64,000 nt of DNA from Sphingomonas canadensis (GTDB lineage: Bacteria; Pseudomonadota; Alphaproteobacteria; Sphingomonadales; Sphingomonadaceae), in the NCBI RefSeq assembly GCF_026013525.1, contig NZ_JAPDRA010000003.1, positions 248,001 through 312,000 of the forward strand, in the 5' to 3' direction. Under the pieces are notes generated by a model, which was not told the DNA's origin, did not search any database, and was given only the letters and a program-made list of their open reading frames with translations. The position numbers and the translations under genes were made by a program. Numbering within the stretch: position 1 is the first letter of the stretch; each line of letters begins with the position of its first letter. Of the stretch, positions 41,829-51,282 are shown one piece after another.

Positions 41829-43204
41829 AGCGTCGCCATCAGCCCGACGATCGCCAGCGGCGTCGCGATTCCCACGATCAGCCGCCACGGTAGGTAGAGC
41901 GCCGGCTCGTCCTTGAACTCGCTGCGCAGATCGCCGTTGCGCATCGCCCATGCCACGAACAGCGCGATCAGCAGCGCGTTGAGCGGCAGCAGGATGTTCG
42001 CGACGCCGAAATCGAGGATGTTGAACACCGTGGCCTCGCGGAACACCCGGATCCAGGACAGCGGATGGAAATCGGCGAGCAGGCTGAACGACAGCAGCGA
42101 GGGCAGGCCGACGATGGACAGCACTACGGCCGCCAGCGCGCACAATTTCTTCCGCCCGAGCGACAGCCGCTCCTCCAGCCACGACACCACCGGCTGGAGC
42201 ATGGCCACCGCGCAGGTGAGCGCGCTCAGCGCGAGGAGCAAGAAGAACAGGATGGCCAGCAGCCGGCCGCCGGGCATCTGGCTGAACGCGAGCGGCATCG
42301 CCACAAAGACGAGATTGGCGCCGCCTTGCGGATCCGAGCCATAGTGGAGAACGATCGGGAAGATCGCCACCGCCGAGATCAGCGTCGCGATCAGGATGCC
42401 GAGCGTGAGCCCGAAGGCCGACTGCGGCAGCGACGCCTGTGCGGGCAGGAACGATCCGAACGTCATCAGCACGCCGATGCCGATCCCGAGCGAGAAGATC
42501 GCCTGGCCGAGCGCGGCAATCACCGAATCGAAAGTGAGCCGCGCGAAATCGGGTTTGAACAGATAGACGATGGTGTCGCCCAGACCGATGAACACGGCAT
42601 TGTAGACGATCAGCACCAGCAGCACGCCGCTCAGCGCGATCATCTTGATGCGCGAGATCGTCTCGATTCCGGCGTGTAGCCCCTGCGCGACGACGAAGGC
42701 GATACCGAAGATGAAGCCGATCTGCATGATCGCCTGATGCAGCGGCGCGGCGGTCTGCGCGTTGAACGCCGCCAGCGATTCCGCGGCATCGGTCGTCCCG
42801 AACCCCTGCCAGATCGCGATCCGGGCATAGTCGATGCTCCAGCCCGCGACGACGCTGTAGTAGCTGAGCCCGAGAAAGGGGATGAACAGGCTCAGCCAGC
42901 CGATCACGCGCCAGGCGCGCCAACTGCCGTTCTGCGCGACCAGCGCATCGACGCTGGCCACCGTGCTGCCCTGTCCGCGCTTGCCGATCATCATCTCGGC
43001 GATCGCCACCGACGTGCCCAGGATGAGCAGGAAGGCGATGTAGACCAGCACGAACGCGCCGCCGCCATTGGCGCCGGCGACATAGGGAAAGCGCCACAGG
43101 CTGCCGAGCCCGACCGAGGCGGCGATCGTCGAATAGAGAAAGGCAAAACGCGAAGACCAGTGCTGCCGGGCCTGCCCGCCATTCGTTGCCGCCATTGCCG
43201 TCAT
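41825..43204 (-). CDS. Neurotransmitter:sodium symporter (NSS) family transporter
   Basis: A 459-residue membrane protein of the LeuT fold. The first helix SVGLGSLWRFPYVAGANGGGAFVLVY is the NSS signature with the unwound substrate/Na site. About eleven helices follow, including ALGQAIFSLGIGIGVLMTFGSFL (helix 6 to 7 region) and ALTCAVAMLQPVVSWLEE. NSS proteins import amino acids; bacterial TnaT takes tryptophan, which would suit the kyn operon 5 kb away. Specificity is inferred. It is divergent from the TonB receptor. Confidence 0.92.
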   Translation of the reverse strand: MTAMAATNGGQARQHWSSRFAFLYSTIAASVGLGSLWRFPYVAGANGGGAFVLVYIAFLLILGTSVAIAEMMIGKRGQGSTVASVDALVAQNGSWRAWRVIGWLSLFIPFLGLSYYSVVAGWSIDYARIAIWQGFGTTDAAESLAAFNAQTAAPLHQAIMQIGFIFGIAFVVAQGLHAGIETISRIKMIALSGVLLVLIVYNAVFIGLGDTIVYLFKPDFARLTFDSVIAALGQAIFSLGIGIGVLMTFGSFLPAQASLPQSAFGLTLGILIATLISAVAIFPIVLHYGSDPQGGANLVFVAMPLAFSQMPGGRLLAILFFLLLALSALTCAVAMLQPVVSWLEERLSLGRKKLCALAAVVLSIVGLPSLLSFSLLADFHPLSWIRVFREATVFNILDFGVANILLPLNALLIALFVAWAMRNGDLRSEFKDEPALYLPWRLIVGIATPLAIVGLMATL

Positions 43205-43554
43205 CGCGCTCCCCGCCTGGATCTATGGCGCGGCTCCCGGCGCTGCGCCGCCCGAACCATCGGCGGCGGGTCCGGCGTGTGCAAGCGGAGGAGGGCGCGG
43301 AGCGGGCGATCGGTCCGATATCCACAAAATCCCGCCATTTTGAACAAGTCTGGCGCGACGCCACCTGCAACGCCCCATCGAGATCGGACGGATGATTTAA
43401 TGATTTGGCCCGGCGGGCGATTTCGGCGTGGCGAACGTCTGAACTTGCTGTCACCTTCCGGTCATATTCTTCGTTCTGCCGCGCTGTTTTCCGGCAGGGC
43501 CGCCTATTATTCAAGATCAATTGGCGCACAAAGCTGTAAAATTGGGGATCGCAG
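43205..43554. other. Divergent intergenic region, NSS transporter / TonB receptor
   Basis: 350 nt between the two divergent start codons. It becomes AT-richer towards the receptor (from about 43500). It must contain both promoters, but I found no convincing -35/-10 pair, long inverted repeat or small gene. Confidence 0.5.
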
Positions 43555-45867
43555 ATGAAGTTGTATAATATTTTACTCGCAACGGCAGGAATAAGCATCG
43601 CGATCTCCGCCATGCCGGCGGCGGCGCAAGATGCCGGGCAGCAGCCGGAGGCCGGGCCTGCGGAAGGCGAGATCGTCGTCACGGCGACACGCCGTTCGGA
43701 ATCGGTGAAGAACACGCCGCTGAGCATCGCCGTTGAATCGGGAGAGAATCTGGCTCGCTCCAACGTGTCGTCGCTCCAGGATCTGACGCGGGTCCAGCCG
43801 GCGCTCGCGGTGAATAACCAGGGCGCCGACGGCAATCAGTACATCATCCGCGGCGTGCTCTCGGATGTGGGGTCGACCACCGGGATCTATCAGAACGAGG
43901 CGCCTCTGGTCGGCAACGGCATCGTCCAGCGCAACGGCGACGGCAAGCCGGGCCTGCGGTTGCACGACATCGAGCGCGTCGAGGTGCTGAAGGGTCCGCA
44001 GGGCACCCTGTTCGGATCGGGTTCGCTCTCGGGCACGATCCGGGTGATCACCAACAAGCCCTCGACGGATGCGATTGCGGGCGGTGGCACCGTCACCGCC
44101 GGCTTCATCCGGGGCGGCAAAGCGCTGTACACGACCGACGGCTATCTGAACGTGCCCGTGACGGACAAGGTCGCCTTCCGGGTCGTCGGCTGGGGCGAGT
44201 TCGGTGGCGGATATATCGATCAGCAGACCGGTTTCGCACGGACCACGCAGATCGGGAACGCCAATGATTCGGTGGTATGGGGCGGGCGCTCCGCAGTGTC
44301 GGTCGACGTCACCGATGGCTTCAACCTGCTCGGCGAGGTCAGCTATCAGCAGGTCCAGGTGGACGGCACGCAGTCGTTCGTCGCTAGCCAGGGCGCCTAT
44401 CGCTCGAACGCGCAGACGCAGGAGCCCTATGAGTCGAAATATCTGCTCGCTACGCTCACCGGGACGCTCGACACCGGCATCGGCACGGTCAGCCTGATCG
44501 GCAGCTATGGCCGCCAGAGCGTGCTGGCGACGGCCGATACCACGCCGTCCGCAGCCCAGGTCGCCGGCCGCGCGAACGGGCGCTACTGCTCGGGCGGCGC
44601 GACGCCGCCCAACGGCTTCACCTGTCCGCTTTCGATCGGGGCGAGCCTGTTCTCCAACGATGGCGATTTCCACAACTATACCGCCGAAGCGCGCTTCGCC
44701 TCGGACTTTTCCGGCCCGCTGCAACTCGTGGCCGGCGCCTATTACGAATATGACGTGACCGGCTATCAGAGCACGATCATCAAGGTGCCGGCGAGCAGCG
44801 GCCTGGCCGAATGCTACACGATCTCCGAATGCACGGGCATCGGCAACCGCAACGCCGTGCTGTTCGCGCGCACGGCGGAACAGACGGTCAGCCAGTTCGC
44901 CTTCTACGGTCAGGCCGACTATGAGATCACGGACAAGCTGAAGGCATCGGCGGGCCTGCGCTATTACACCGCCAAGCTCACCCAGACCGATCAGCAGCTT
45001 CAGGCGGGCGTGACCTCGCTCGTGAACGTCATCGATCCGCCGGGTGCGATCTCGCGCGGCAGCAGCCGCGAAAACAGCCCGAGCTATGCCTTCTCGCTGC
45101 TCTACACGCCGTCGAGCGACGTGAGCATCTATGCCCGTGCGGCGTCGGGCTTCCGCATCGGCGGGGTCAACAATTCCGCGCTGCTGGCTCGCGACGCCGG
45201 CGTGACGATCGCCGACAGCTACGGCCCCGACGATCTGTGGAGCTATGAGATCGGCAGCAAATTCTACCTGCTCGACCGCCGCCTGTTCGTCGATGTGGCT
45301 GCCTATCAGATGGACTGGTCCGGCCAGCAGGTGAGCGCCACCGATCCGAGCGGACGTTTCACCTATGTCGTCAACGCGGCACAATCGCGCATCCGCGGCA
45401 TCGAACTGTCGGCGCGCTATTCCTATGGCGGCTTCAGCCTCGGCACCGGGCTGACCTACACCGATGCGGTGCTGACCCGCGATCTGCCCGCCGCGGTGCG
45501 CGCCGCCGGAACTTTCGGCTCGGCGGGCGATCGGCTACCCCGCATCCCGCGGTGGATCGGTTCGGCGCAGGCCCGCTACGAGACCGGCCTCGCTTCCGGC
45601 ACCGGCTATATCCAGGGAGACGTATCGGTACGTGGCAGCTCGTCCTACAGCTTCAACGACAGCAATGTGTTCAATCCCCGGCTGCCGTCCTATGGTCTGA
45701 TCGGTGCCGCTGCCGGCTATATCGTGGGTCCCTGGGATCTGGGGGTCTTTGCCGAGAACATCACGAACAAGCCGGCATATTTCGGCGTCAACGCGACGGT
45801 CGACGCGGTCAAGGTCTACACCGTCCGGCCGCGCACGATCGGGCTGCGCGCCCGGGCCAGTTTCTAG
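43555..45867 (+). CDS. TonB-dependent outer-membrane receptor
   Basis: A 770-residue receptor. Signal peptide (residues 1-24, ending PAAAQ), TonB box region EIVVTATRR, plug domain with VEVLKGPQGTLFGSGSLSGTIRVITNKP, then a 22-strand barrel ending in VRPRTIGLRARASF with terminal Phe. It belongs to the sphingomonad catabolic receptor type (similar to IroE/CirA-like groups), which import aromatic or other bulky solutes with TonB energy. A sulfatase gene follows 10 nt downstream, which hints that the ligand is sulfated. Confidence 0.93.
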   Translation: MKLYNILLATAGISIAISAMPAAAQDAGQQPEAGPAEGEIVVTATRRSESVKNTPLSIAVESGENLARSNVSSLQDLTRVQPALAVNNQGADGNQYIIRGVLSDVGSTTGIYQNEAPLVGNGIVQRNGDGKPGLRLHDIERVEVLKGPQGTLFGSGSLSGTIRVITNKPSTDAIAGGGTVTAGFIRGGKALYTTDGYLNVPVTDKVAFRVVGWGEFGGGYIDQQTGFARTTQIGNANDSVVWGGRSAVSVDVTDGFNLLGEVSYQQVQVDGTQSFVASQGAYRSNAQTQEPYESKYLLATLTGTLDTGIGTVSLIGSYGRQSVLATADTTPSAAQVAGRANGRYCSGGATPPNGFTCPLSIGASLFSNDGDFHNYTAEARFASDFSGPLQLVAGAYYEYDVTGYQSTIIKVPASSGLAECYTISECTGIGNRNAVLFARTAEQTVSQFAFYGQADYEITDKLKASAGLRYYTAKLTQTDQQLQAGVTSLVNVIDPPGAISRGSSRENSPSYAFSLLYTPSSDVSIYARAASGFRIGGVNNSALLARDAGVTIADSYGPDDLWSYEIGSKFYLLDRRLFVDVAAYQMDWSGQQVSATDPSGRFTYVVNAAQSRIRGIELSARYSYGGFSLGTGLTYTDAVLTRDLPAAVRAAGTFGSAGDRLPRIPRWIGSAQARYETGLASGTGYIQGDVSVRGSSSYSFNDSNVFNPRLPSYGLIGAAAGYIVGPWDLGVFAENITNKPAYFGVNATVDAVKVYTVRPRTIGLRARASF

Positions 45868-45877
45868 GAGAAGTCGC

Positions 45878-47302
45878 TTGGGCGATCTCATGCGGAAGCA
45901 CGATCGCCGTCACATCCTGAAGGGTGGGGCGGCGGCACTGGGCGCGGCGGCAGCCTCACGCTCGATTGCCGCGCCCCGTTCCCCCCGCAAGCCGAACATC
46001 GTCTTCATCATGGCGGACGATCTCGGCTATGCGGACCTCAGTTGCTATGGCCGCCGCGACTATGAAACGCCGAATATCGACCGGCTGGCGGTGCAGGGCG
46101 TCCGCTTCACCCAGGGTTACGCCAATTCCTCGGTCTGTTCGGCGACGCGCCTGGCGCTGATCACCGGCCGGTACCAGTATCGCCTGCCGCTCGGCCTGGA
46201 AGAGCCGCTGGCGGAGCGCGACATCGGGCTCCCGCCCGAACACCCGACGCTGCCGTCGCAGCTCCGGCTGGCAGGCTATACGACGATGCTGATCGGCAAA
46301 TGGCATCTGGGCCGCTTGCCCAAATATGGCCCCCGGGAAAGCGGCTACGACCATTTCTTCGGCTTTCGCGGCGGCGCGCTGGACTATTTCACGCACGAAT
46401 CGAACGGCCGCGGCGATCTGTGGGACGGTGACCACAAGGTCGAGATGGCCGGTTATATGACCGATCTGCTCGGCGATCGCGCGGTGAAGGCGGTGGGGGA
46501 ACTTGCCCATGCCGGCAAGCCGTTCCTGATCAGCCTGCATTTCAGCGCCCCGCACTGGCCCTGGGAAGGACCGGAAGACCGCGCCGAGGCCGAACGCCTG
46601 GCCGCCAAAGCGGGGCCGGACGCGGCGTTCAGCTTCGACGGCGGCTCGCTCGCCACCTATGCCCGGATGGTCGAGCGGATGGATCACCAGGTCGGACGGG
46701 TGATGGCCGCGCTCGACCGCGCCGGGATCGCCGAGGACACCATCGTCGTCTTCACGAGCGACAACGGCGGCGAGCGCTTCTCGGACACCTGGCCATTCAC
46801 CGGCAAGAAGACCGAACTGCTGGAGGGGGGCATCCGCATTCCGGCGATCCTGCGCTGGCCGCGCCGCATTCCGCGCGCCACGACCAGCGATCAGGTGATG
46901 ATTTCGATGGACTGGATGCCGACCCTGCTGGCCAGCGCAGGCGCAGCGATTGCGCCGGATTGTCCCAGTGACGGCATCGACATCCTGCCCGCGGTCCTGA
47001 GCGGCGCTCCGGTGCCCCGCACGCTGTTCTGGCGCTATCTGCACATGCGCCAGCAGGCGTGCCGTTCGGGATCGTGGAAATATCTGAAGATCGGCGAGAA
47101 CCAGTTCCTGTTCGATGTGATCGCGGATCCGCTTGAGCGCGCCAATCTCAAGGACAGGCGGCCGGAGATATTCGCCGGGCTGGTGGCGCAGTATCAAGCG
47201 TGGGAGGCGACGATGCTGCCGCTCGATCCTGCTTCCTATTCACATCATTTCAGCGGGCGCGATATGGCCGACCACTTCGGCGTGCCGCCCGGCGACGACT
47301 GA
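45878..47302 (+). CDS. Tat-exported type I sulfatase (first copy)
   Basis: A 474-residue sulfatase. The TTG at 45878 has AGGAG at proper spacing; an ATG at 45890 is the alternative. Residues 8-32 (HDRRHILKGGAAALGAAAAS) form a twin-arginine signal. NIVFIMADDLGYAD supplies the metal Asp pair, SSVCSATRLALITGR holds Cys87 of the C-x-A-x-R formylglycine motif, and TTMLIGKWHLG is the second signature. SDNGGERFSDTWPF is another metal-site stretch. No formylglycine-generating enzyme is in the window. It is close to the right-end sulfatase in sequence. Substrate unknown. Confidence 0.92.
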   Translation: MGDLMRKHDRRHILKGGAAALGAAAASRSIAAPRSPRKPNIVFIMADDLGYADLSCYGRRDYETPNIDRLAVQGVRFTQGYANSSVCSATRLALITGRYQYRLPLGLEEPLAERDIGLPPEHPTLPSQLRLAGYTTMLIGKWHLGRLPKYGPRESGYDHFFGFRGGALDYFTHESNGRGDLWDGDHKVEMAGYMTDLLGDRAVKAVGELAHAGKPFLISLHFSAPHWPWEGPEDRAEAERLAAKAGPDAAFSFDGGSLATYARMVERMDHQVGRVMAALDRAGIAEDTIVVFTSDNGGERFSDTWPFTGKKTELLEGGIRIPAILRWPRRIPRATTSDQVMISMDWMPTLLASAGAAIAPDCPSDGIDILPAVLSGAPVPRTLFWRYLHMRQQACRSGSWKYLKIGENQFLFDVIADPLERANLKDRRPEIFAGLVAQYQAWEATMLPLDPASYSHHFSGRDMADHFGVPPGDD

Positions 47303-47311
47303 GGACCCGAT

Positions 47312-47734
47312 ATGCTTACGACCGACGAACGTGCGGCCCGGCCGGGCGGCCGCGACCATGTCCACCCCAATATGCAGATCGCCTATGAAAGGGCGGGCGT
47401 TCCCTCGGCTTATGAAGTCGATGGCTGGGTCTTCCTTACCGGCGTGGTGGCGGCTCGCGGCGAAGACGAGGGCGGTGACCTGAAGCCGGGCTTCGAACGC
47501 ACGTTCCGTCAGCTTGGCGAGGTGTTGGCGATGGCGGGCTGCTCCTGGGCGAACGTGGTGAAGATGACGTCGTTCCACATCGACATCGCCCGCGAGCTGC
47601 CGGTGATGGCCGAGGTGCGGCTGCGCTATGTCGCGCCGCCGTATCACGCATGGTCGGTGATCGGGGCCGCCAGCCTCGCCAATCCCGCGGGCTTCTGCGA
47701 GATCGAAGTAACCGCACGCAAGCCGGCCGCCTGA
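47312..47734 (+). CDS. RidA/YjgF/YER057c family protein
   Basis: A 140-residue protein. The fold shows IAYERAGVPSAYEVDGWVFLTGVV, TFRQLGEVLAMAGCSWANVVKMTSFHID and the C-terminal AASLANPAGFCEIEVTARKP. RidA proteins hydrolyse reactive imine or enamine intermediates; in catabolic clusters they act as deaminases of pathway intermediates. It lies 9 nt after the sulfatase gene. The usual active-site Arg in GxGxxR context is not obvious, so it may be a divergent subgroup. Confidence 0.88.
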   Translation: MLTTDERAARPGGRDHVHPNMQIAYERAGVPSAYEVDGWVFLTGVVAARGEDEGGDLKPGFERTFRQLGEVLAMAGCSWANVVKMTSFHIDIARELPVMAEVRLRYVAPPYHAWSVIGAASLANPAGFCEIEVTARKPAA

Positions 47735-47765
47735 GGCCGCTTCTGCCAAATCGATCCCGACGCCC

Positions 47766-49115
47766 TCAGGCGTCGAGATAGTCCGACAGCTTGAGACCGG
47801 CCAGTCCGGGGATCTGCTTGCGCTGGAATTCGGCCTGGCGTCCCCAGGGCATGGTCGCGTCGATCGCCAGCCTGCCCCAATGATCCTTCTGCGGATCACG
47901 GTAGAAGCCGGGCACGTCGGACAGCACCATCGCGCGCGTGTCGGCGCGGCCGCGGGTCAGATAGGCCCACATCACATCGTCCATGTCGTGGATGTCCACA
48001 TCCTCGTCCACCGCGATCACTACCTTGTTGTAGTCGAGGTTCGATCCCAGCGCGGCGAGCAGCGCGTGCTTGCCATGGCCTTCATATTCGGTGCGCAGGC
48101 GGATGATCGTCATCATCGTCGTTGGGTGGCAGCTCACGTCGAGCACGCCGCTCATCACGTTGCGCAGATGGCCATAGACGCGCGCCGCCGTGGTCGCCTC
48201 CAGCGGCCGCAGATCCTCGTCCGAGCCGCACAGCAGCGCATGGAACACGGCGTCTGGGCGGCGGCTGACATGCGTCACCTCGAACACATGATTGTCGCCC
48301 ACCTCGACATAATTGCCCAGGAATTCGCCGAACGGCCCCTCGGGCCGCCGGATGTTCGGGAGGAAACGGCCCTCGACGACGATCTCCGCATCGACCGGCA
48401 CCTCCAGATCGATCGACACGCAGCGCCGCATTTCGACGGGCGCGCCGTCGATCCGCGCCGCGATAGCCAGCTCGCTGCGGTCATAGGGCAGCGATGCGCA
48501 GGCGGCCATGAACAGCGACGGCTTCACCCCGATCAGCAGCGCGGCCTCCAGCGCCTCGCCGCGCTCCTCGGCCTTGCGCTGGTATCGCGCAAGGTCGTGG
48601 CTCGAGCCCAGGCGCACGCGAAGCTCGTCGTCGCCCACCATCATCGAACGGTGGAAGGAGAGATTGGGCACGCTTGTGTCCGGCTCCTTAGCGAGGAAAA
48701 TAGCGGTGGTGAGATAGGGGCCGCCATCGCGTTCGTGATAGGTGATGCGCGGCAGATCGGAGAGGCGGCAGCTCTGCCACCCGGCGTCGGGCCGCTTGCC
48801 GGAAACGGTGCAATCGCGATCGTCTGCGGTGGCCACGATATCGAGCCATTTCTGGCAGAATCCCTCGTTGCCGGCGGCACCGATGAAGCGGCGCAGCCGG
48901 TCATGATCGCTGTAGATGTTGGAGATGACGGGGATGTCCGATCCGGCGACTTGTTCGAACAGGATGGGGTGGCTGCCGGCCAGTTGCGCCGCCTTGATCA
49001 CCGCGGCGATTTCGTGCGTCGGATCGACTTGCCGTGCGACCCGATCGACCCGCTCGCCTGGCTCCGCGCCGCCGAGGATCCGGGCCAGGGTGGAGCTGAT
49101 ATTCTGGGGTCGCAT
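47766..49115 (-). CDS. UbiD-family prenyl-FMN-dependent (de)carboxylase
   Basis: A 449-residue UbiD-family enzyme, which decarboxylates or carboxylates aromatic or acrylic acids with prenyl-FMN. It shows HPILFEQVAGSDIPVISNIYSDHDRL, SFHRSMMVGDDELRVRLG, EGPFGEFLGNYVEVGDNHVFEV (catalytic Glu region), and DEDVDIHDMDDVMWAYLTR. I chose the ATG at 49115, with GGAGA 7 nt before it, over longer frames. Last gene of the operon begun at 55439; a UbiX gene lies at 37994. It converges on ridA. Confidence 0.92.
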   Translation of the reverse strand: MRPQNISSTLARILGGAEPGERVDRVARQVDPTHEIAAVIKAAQLAGSHPILFEQVAGSDIPVISNIYSDHDRLRRFIGAAGNEGFCQKWLDIVATADDRDCTVSGKRPDAGWQSCRLSDLPRITYHERDGGPYLTTAIFLAKEPDTSVPNLSFHRSMMVGDDELRVRLGSSHDLARYQRKAEERGEALEAALLIGVKPSLFMAACASLPYDRSELAIAARIDGAPVEMRRCVSIDLEVPVDAEIVVEGRFLPNIRRPEGPFGEFLGNYVEVGDNHVFEVTHVSRRPDAVFHALLCGSDEDLRPLEATTAARVYGHLRNVMSGVLDVSCHPTTMMTIIRLRTEYEGHGKHALLAALGSNLDYNKVVIAVDEDVDIHDMDDVMWAYLTRGRADTRAMVLSDVPGFYRDPQKDHWGRLAIDATMPWGRQAEFQRKQIPGLAGLKLSDYLDA

Positions 49116-49382
49116 CGGGAATCTCCGGCAGGAATTTGAAATCGTGGTGGTTTCCCTCAATGTTCGACCGGGGGTGCTATAGCCAGCCATGTGCCCCGGA
49201 TCGGGCGCCGATAATTCCGATCGGGTAAGGAACGCATCCGGCTCGAACAAACCCGCGCGCGCGGGCAGCAGGAGCCGCCGCGGGTGGCCCTTCGTCAGGC
49301 TCGCGGTCGGAGGATGTCCGGCAATAGGAGTGGAGCCCGCCGCGCGCGACGGGCTCGGCGATGCGTTTGGGGCGGGCGCGGC

Positions 49383-50336
49383 TTACGGCTCCCGCGCCGG
49401 TATCTCCATCAGGTCGTGCGCGAACAGGACCGGCCCCGCGAAGTAGCGGCGCAGCACCGCGGTGGTCGCCGCTTCGTCGTTCTCGCCGGGGACGAAATGG
49501 GTGAGGACAAGGGCCTTCACATTCGCCTCCTTCGCCATGCGGCCGGTCTCGTCGAGCGTGACATGGGCGCGGGCGTTGCGCAGCCCTCCGGGGGCGCCGG
49601 GTGGGCCGGTGCGGCCGTCCTTCTTGATGACGCCGCCCGAATCGATGATCAGATAGTCCGCGTCGCGCGCGAGCACCGGCAACGACTCCGAATAGACCAG
49701 GTCGCCTGAGATCACGATCGAGCGCCCGCCCGCGTCGAAACGCAGCGCGACGGTGTAGATGCTGTGGTTCACACGGATCGTGCGCACCCGGATTCCGCCG
49801 ATCGTGAAGTCCTCGCCACCCTTCAATTCGGTGAGCGTGTAATCCTTTTCGGCATCCTCCATCGTCTTGCCGATGCGGCCGAGACGATAGCGGATATCCG
49901 CATCGTAATTGGCGAGCGTCGAGGCGAGGATCGCCTCCATCGGCGTCGGCCCGGCGACCATGAACTTGCGCCCGCCCAGCAGCGCGTGGATGAAGATCGG
50001 TACGAATTCCTCGTTGTGATCGAGATGCTGGTGGGTGAAAAACAGCCCATCCAGCGTCTCCTCCGGCACCTGTGCCTGGTGCAGCCGCGCCTGGGCGCCG
50101 TTGCCCATGTCGACCAGGATGCGCGTGTCGCCATAGCGGATCAATACCGACGCATTCGCGCGTTCGGTCCGGTATTCGGGCGATCCAGATCCCAGGATGG
50201 TCGCGATCAGCTCCGGCTGTTCGGCGGTCTGGAGCGCGGCCGGGGCAGGCTGAGACTGTGCCGCGACGGTAGCGCAACCCGCCAACAGCATGGCGGCGGC
50301 GGCAAGCATGGTTCTGGGTGCGATCCGGTATCCCAT
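49383..50336 (-). CDS. Metallo-beta-lactamase-fold hydrolase, lipoprotein
   Basis: A 317-residue protein with a lipoprotein signal ending MLLAGCATV (Cys21). The MBL zinc motif is LFFTHQHLDHNEEF (HxHxDH), with IRVNHSIYT, SIVISGDLVYSES and VLTHFVPG completing the ligands. The fold is closest to arylsulfatase- or ribonuclease-Z-like MBL hydrolases. The lipobox places it in the periplasm or outer membrane. It is 46 nt after, and probably co-transcribed with, the BKACE gene; the 267 nt that separate it from ubiD contain only a short GC hairpin. Confidence 0.85.
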   Translation of the reverse strand: MGYRIAPRTMLAAAAMLLAGCATVAAQSQPAPAALQTAEQPELIATILGSGSPEYRTERANASVLIRYGDTRILVDMGNGAQARLHQAQVPEETLDGLFFTHQHLDHNEEFVPIFIHALLGGRKFMVAGPTPMEAILASTLANYDADIRYRLGRIGKTMEDAEKDYTLTELKGGEDFTIGGIRVRTIRVNHSIYTVALRFDAGGRSIVISGDLVYSESLPVLARDADYLIIDSGGVIKKDGRTGPPGAPGGLRNARAHVTLDETGRMAKEANVKALVLTHFVPGENDEAATTAVLRRYFAGPVLFAHDLMEIPAREP

Positions 50337-50355
50337 CTGCGGCGTTCCTCCTGAG

Positions 50356-51282
50356 TTAGAATTTCACGCGGTCGCCGCCCTTGAGCGCGAGCAGCGCCCG
50401 CGCCTCCGCCGGGCTGGCGGGTTCGAGCCCCAGCTCGGCGAGGATGCGGACGATCTTCGTCACCTGCTCGGCGTTGGACGATGCGAGCTTGCCTCGGCCG
50501 ATGAACAGGCTGTCCTCCAGCCCGACGCGGACATTGCCGCCCAGCATCGCCGCCTGCGTCACCACCGGCATCTGGTGGCGCCCGGCGCCGAGCGCAGACC
50601 AGACATAATCGCTGCCGAACAGCCGGTCGGCGGTGCGGCGCATGAACAGGATATTGTCCGCGTCCGCGCCGATTCCTCCCAGAATGCCGAACACGCTCTG
50701 GATGAAGAAGGGCGGTTTGGCGATGCCGCGATCGGCGAAGTGGGCGAGATTGTAGAGATGGCCGATATCGTAGCATTCATGCTCAAACCGCGTGCCGTGG
50801 TCCGCGAGCAGCTCGTAATTGCGCGCGATATCGGCGAAGGTGTTGCGGAAGATGAACTTCTCGCTGTCGGCGATATACTGCTTCTCCCAAGGGAATTTCC
50901 ACTCGCCGACCTTCGCGCCCATGCCGTGGAAGGAGAAGTTCATCGACCCCATGTTGAGCGAGCACATCTCCGGGCTGAACGTCAGCGCGGCGGCGAGCCG
51001 GTCCTCGGGGGTCATGTCCGGGCTGCCGCCGGTGGTGATGTTCACCACCGCGTCGCAGCCCTGTTTGATGACCGGCAGGAAGCGGCGGTAGACTTCGGGG
51101 CTGCCTGTGGGCGCGCCCGTTTCCGGATCGCGTGCGTGGAGATGGAGGATCGCGGCGCCGGCCTCGGCCGCGGCGATCGCCTGATGCGCTATATCCTCCG
51201 GCGTATAGGGCAGCGCGTCGGACAGCGTCGGGGTATGGATCCCGCCGGTGATGGCGCAGGTGATGACGACCTTGTTCTTCAT
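50356..51282 (-). CDS. BKACE family (beta-keto acid cleavage enzyme, DUF849)
   Basis: A 308-residue TIM-barrel protein of the BKACE family, which reacts a beta-keto acid with acetyl-CoA to give acetoacetate and a new CoA ester. VVITCAITGGIHTPTLSDALP and ILHLHARDPETGAPTG (zinc His pair) are hallmarks, along with FEHECYDIGHLYNLAHFADRG and NVRVGLEDSLFIGRGKLASSNAEQV. The ATG at 51282 overlaps the MFS stop by ATGA. With a 3-hydroxyacyl-CoA dehydrogenase upstream it could close a degradation route at a beta-keto step. Confidence 0.93.
   Translation of the reverse strand: MKNKVVITCAITGGIHTPTLSDALPYTPEDIAHQAIAAAEAGAAILHLHARDPETGAPTGSPEVYRRFLPVIKQGCDAVVNITTGGSPDMTPEDRLAAALTFSPEMCSLNMGSMNFSFHGMGAKVGEWKFPWEKQYIADSEKFIFRNTFADIARNYELLADHGTRFEHECYDIGHLYNLAHFADRGIAKPPFFIQSVFGILGGIGADADNILFMRRTADRLFGSDYVWSALGAGRHQMPVVTQAAMLGGNVRVGLEDSLFIGRGKLASSNAEQVTKIVRILAELGLEPASPAEARALLALKGGDRVKF

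Noticed and set aside
41331..43835. 834-codon minus frame fused to the split-barrel protein
   Set aside because: The upstream part reads the NSS transporter in a wrong frame; only the last 165 codons, from GTG 41828, form a proper protein.
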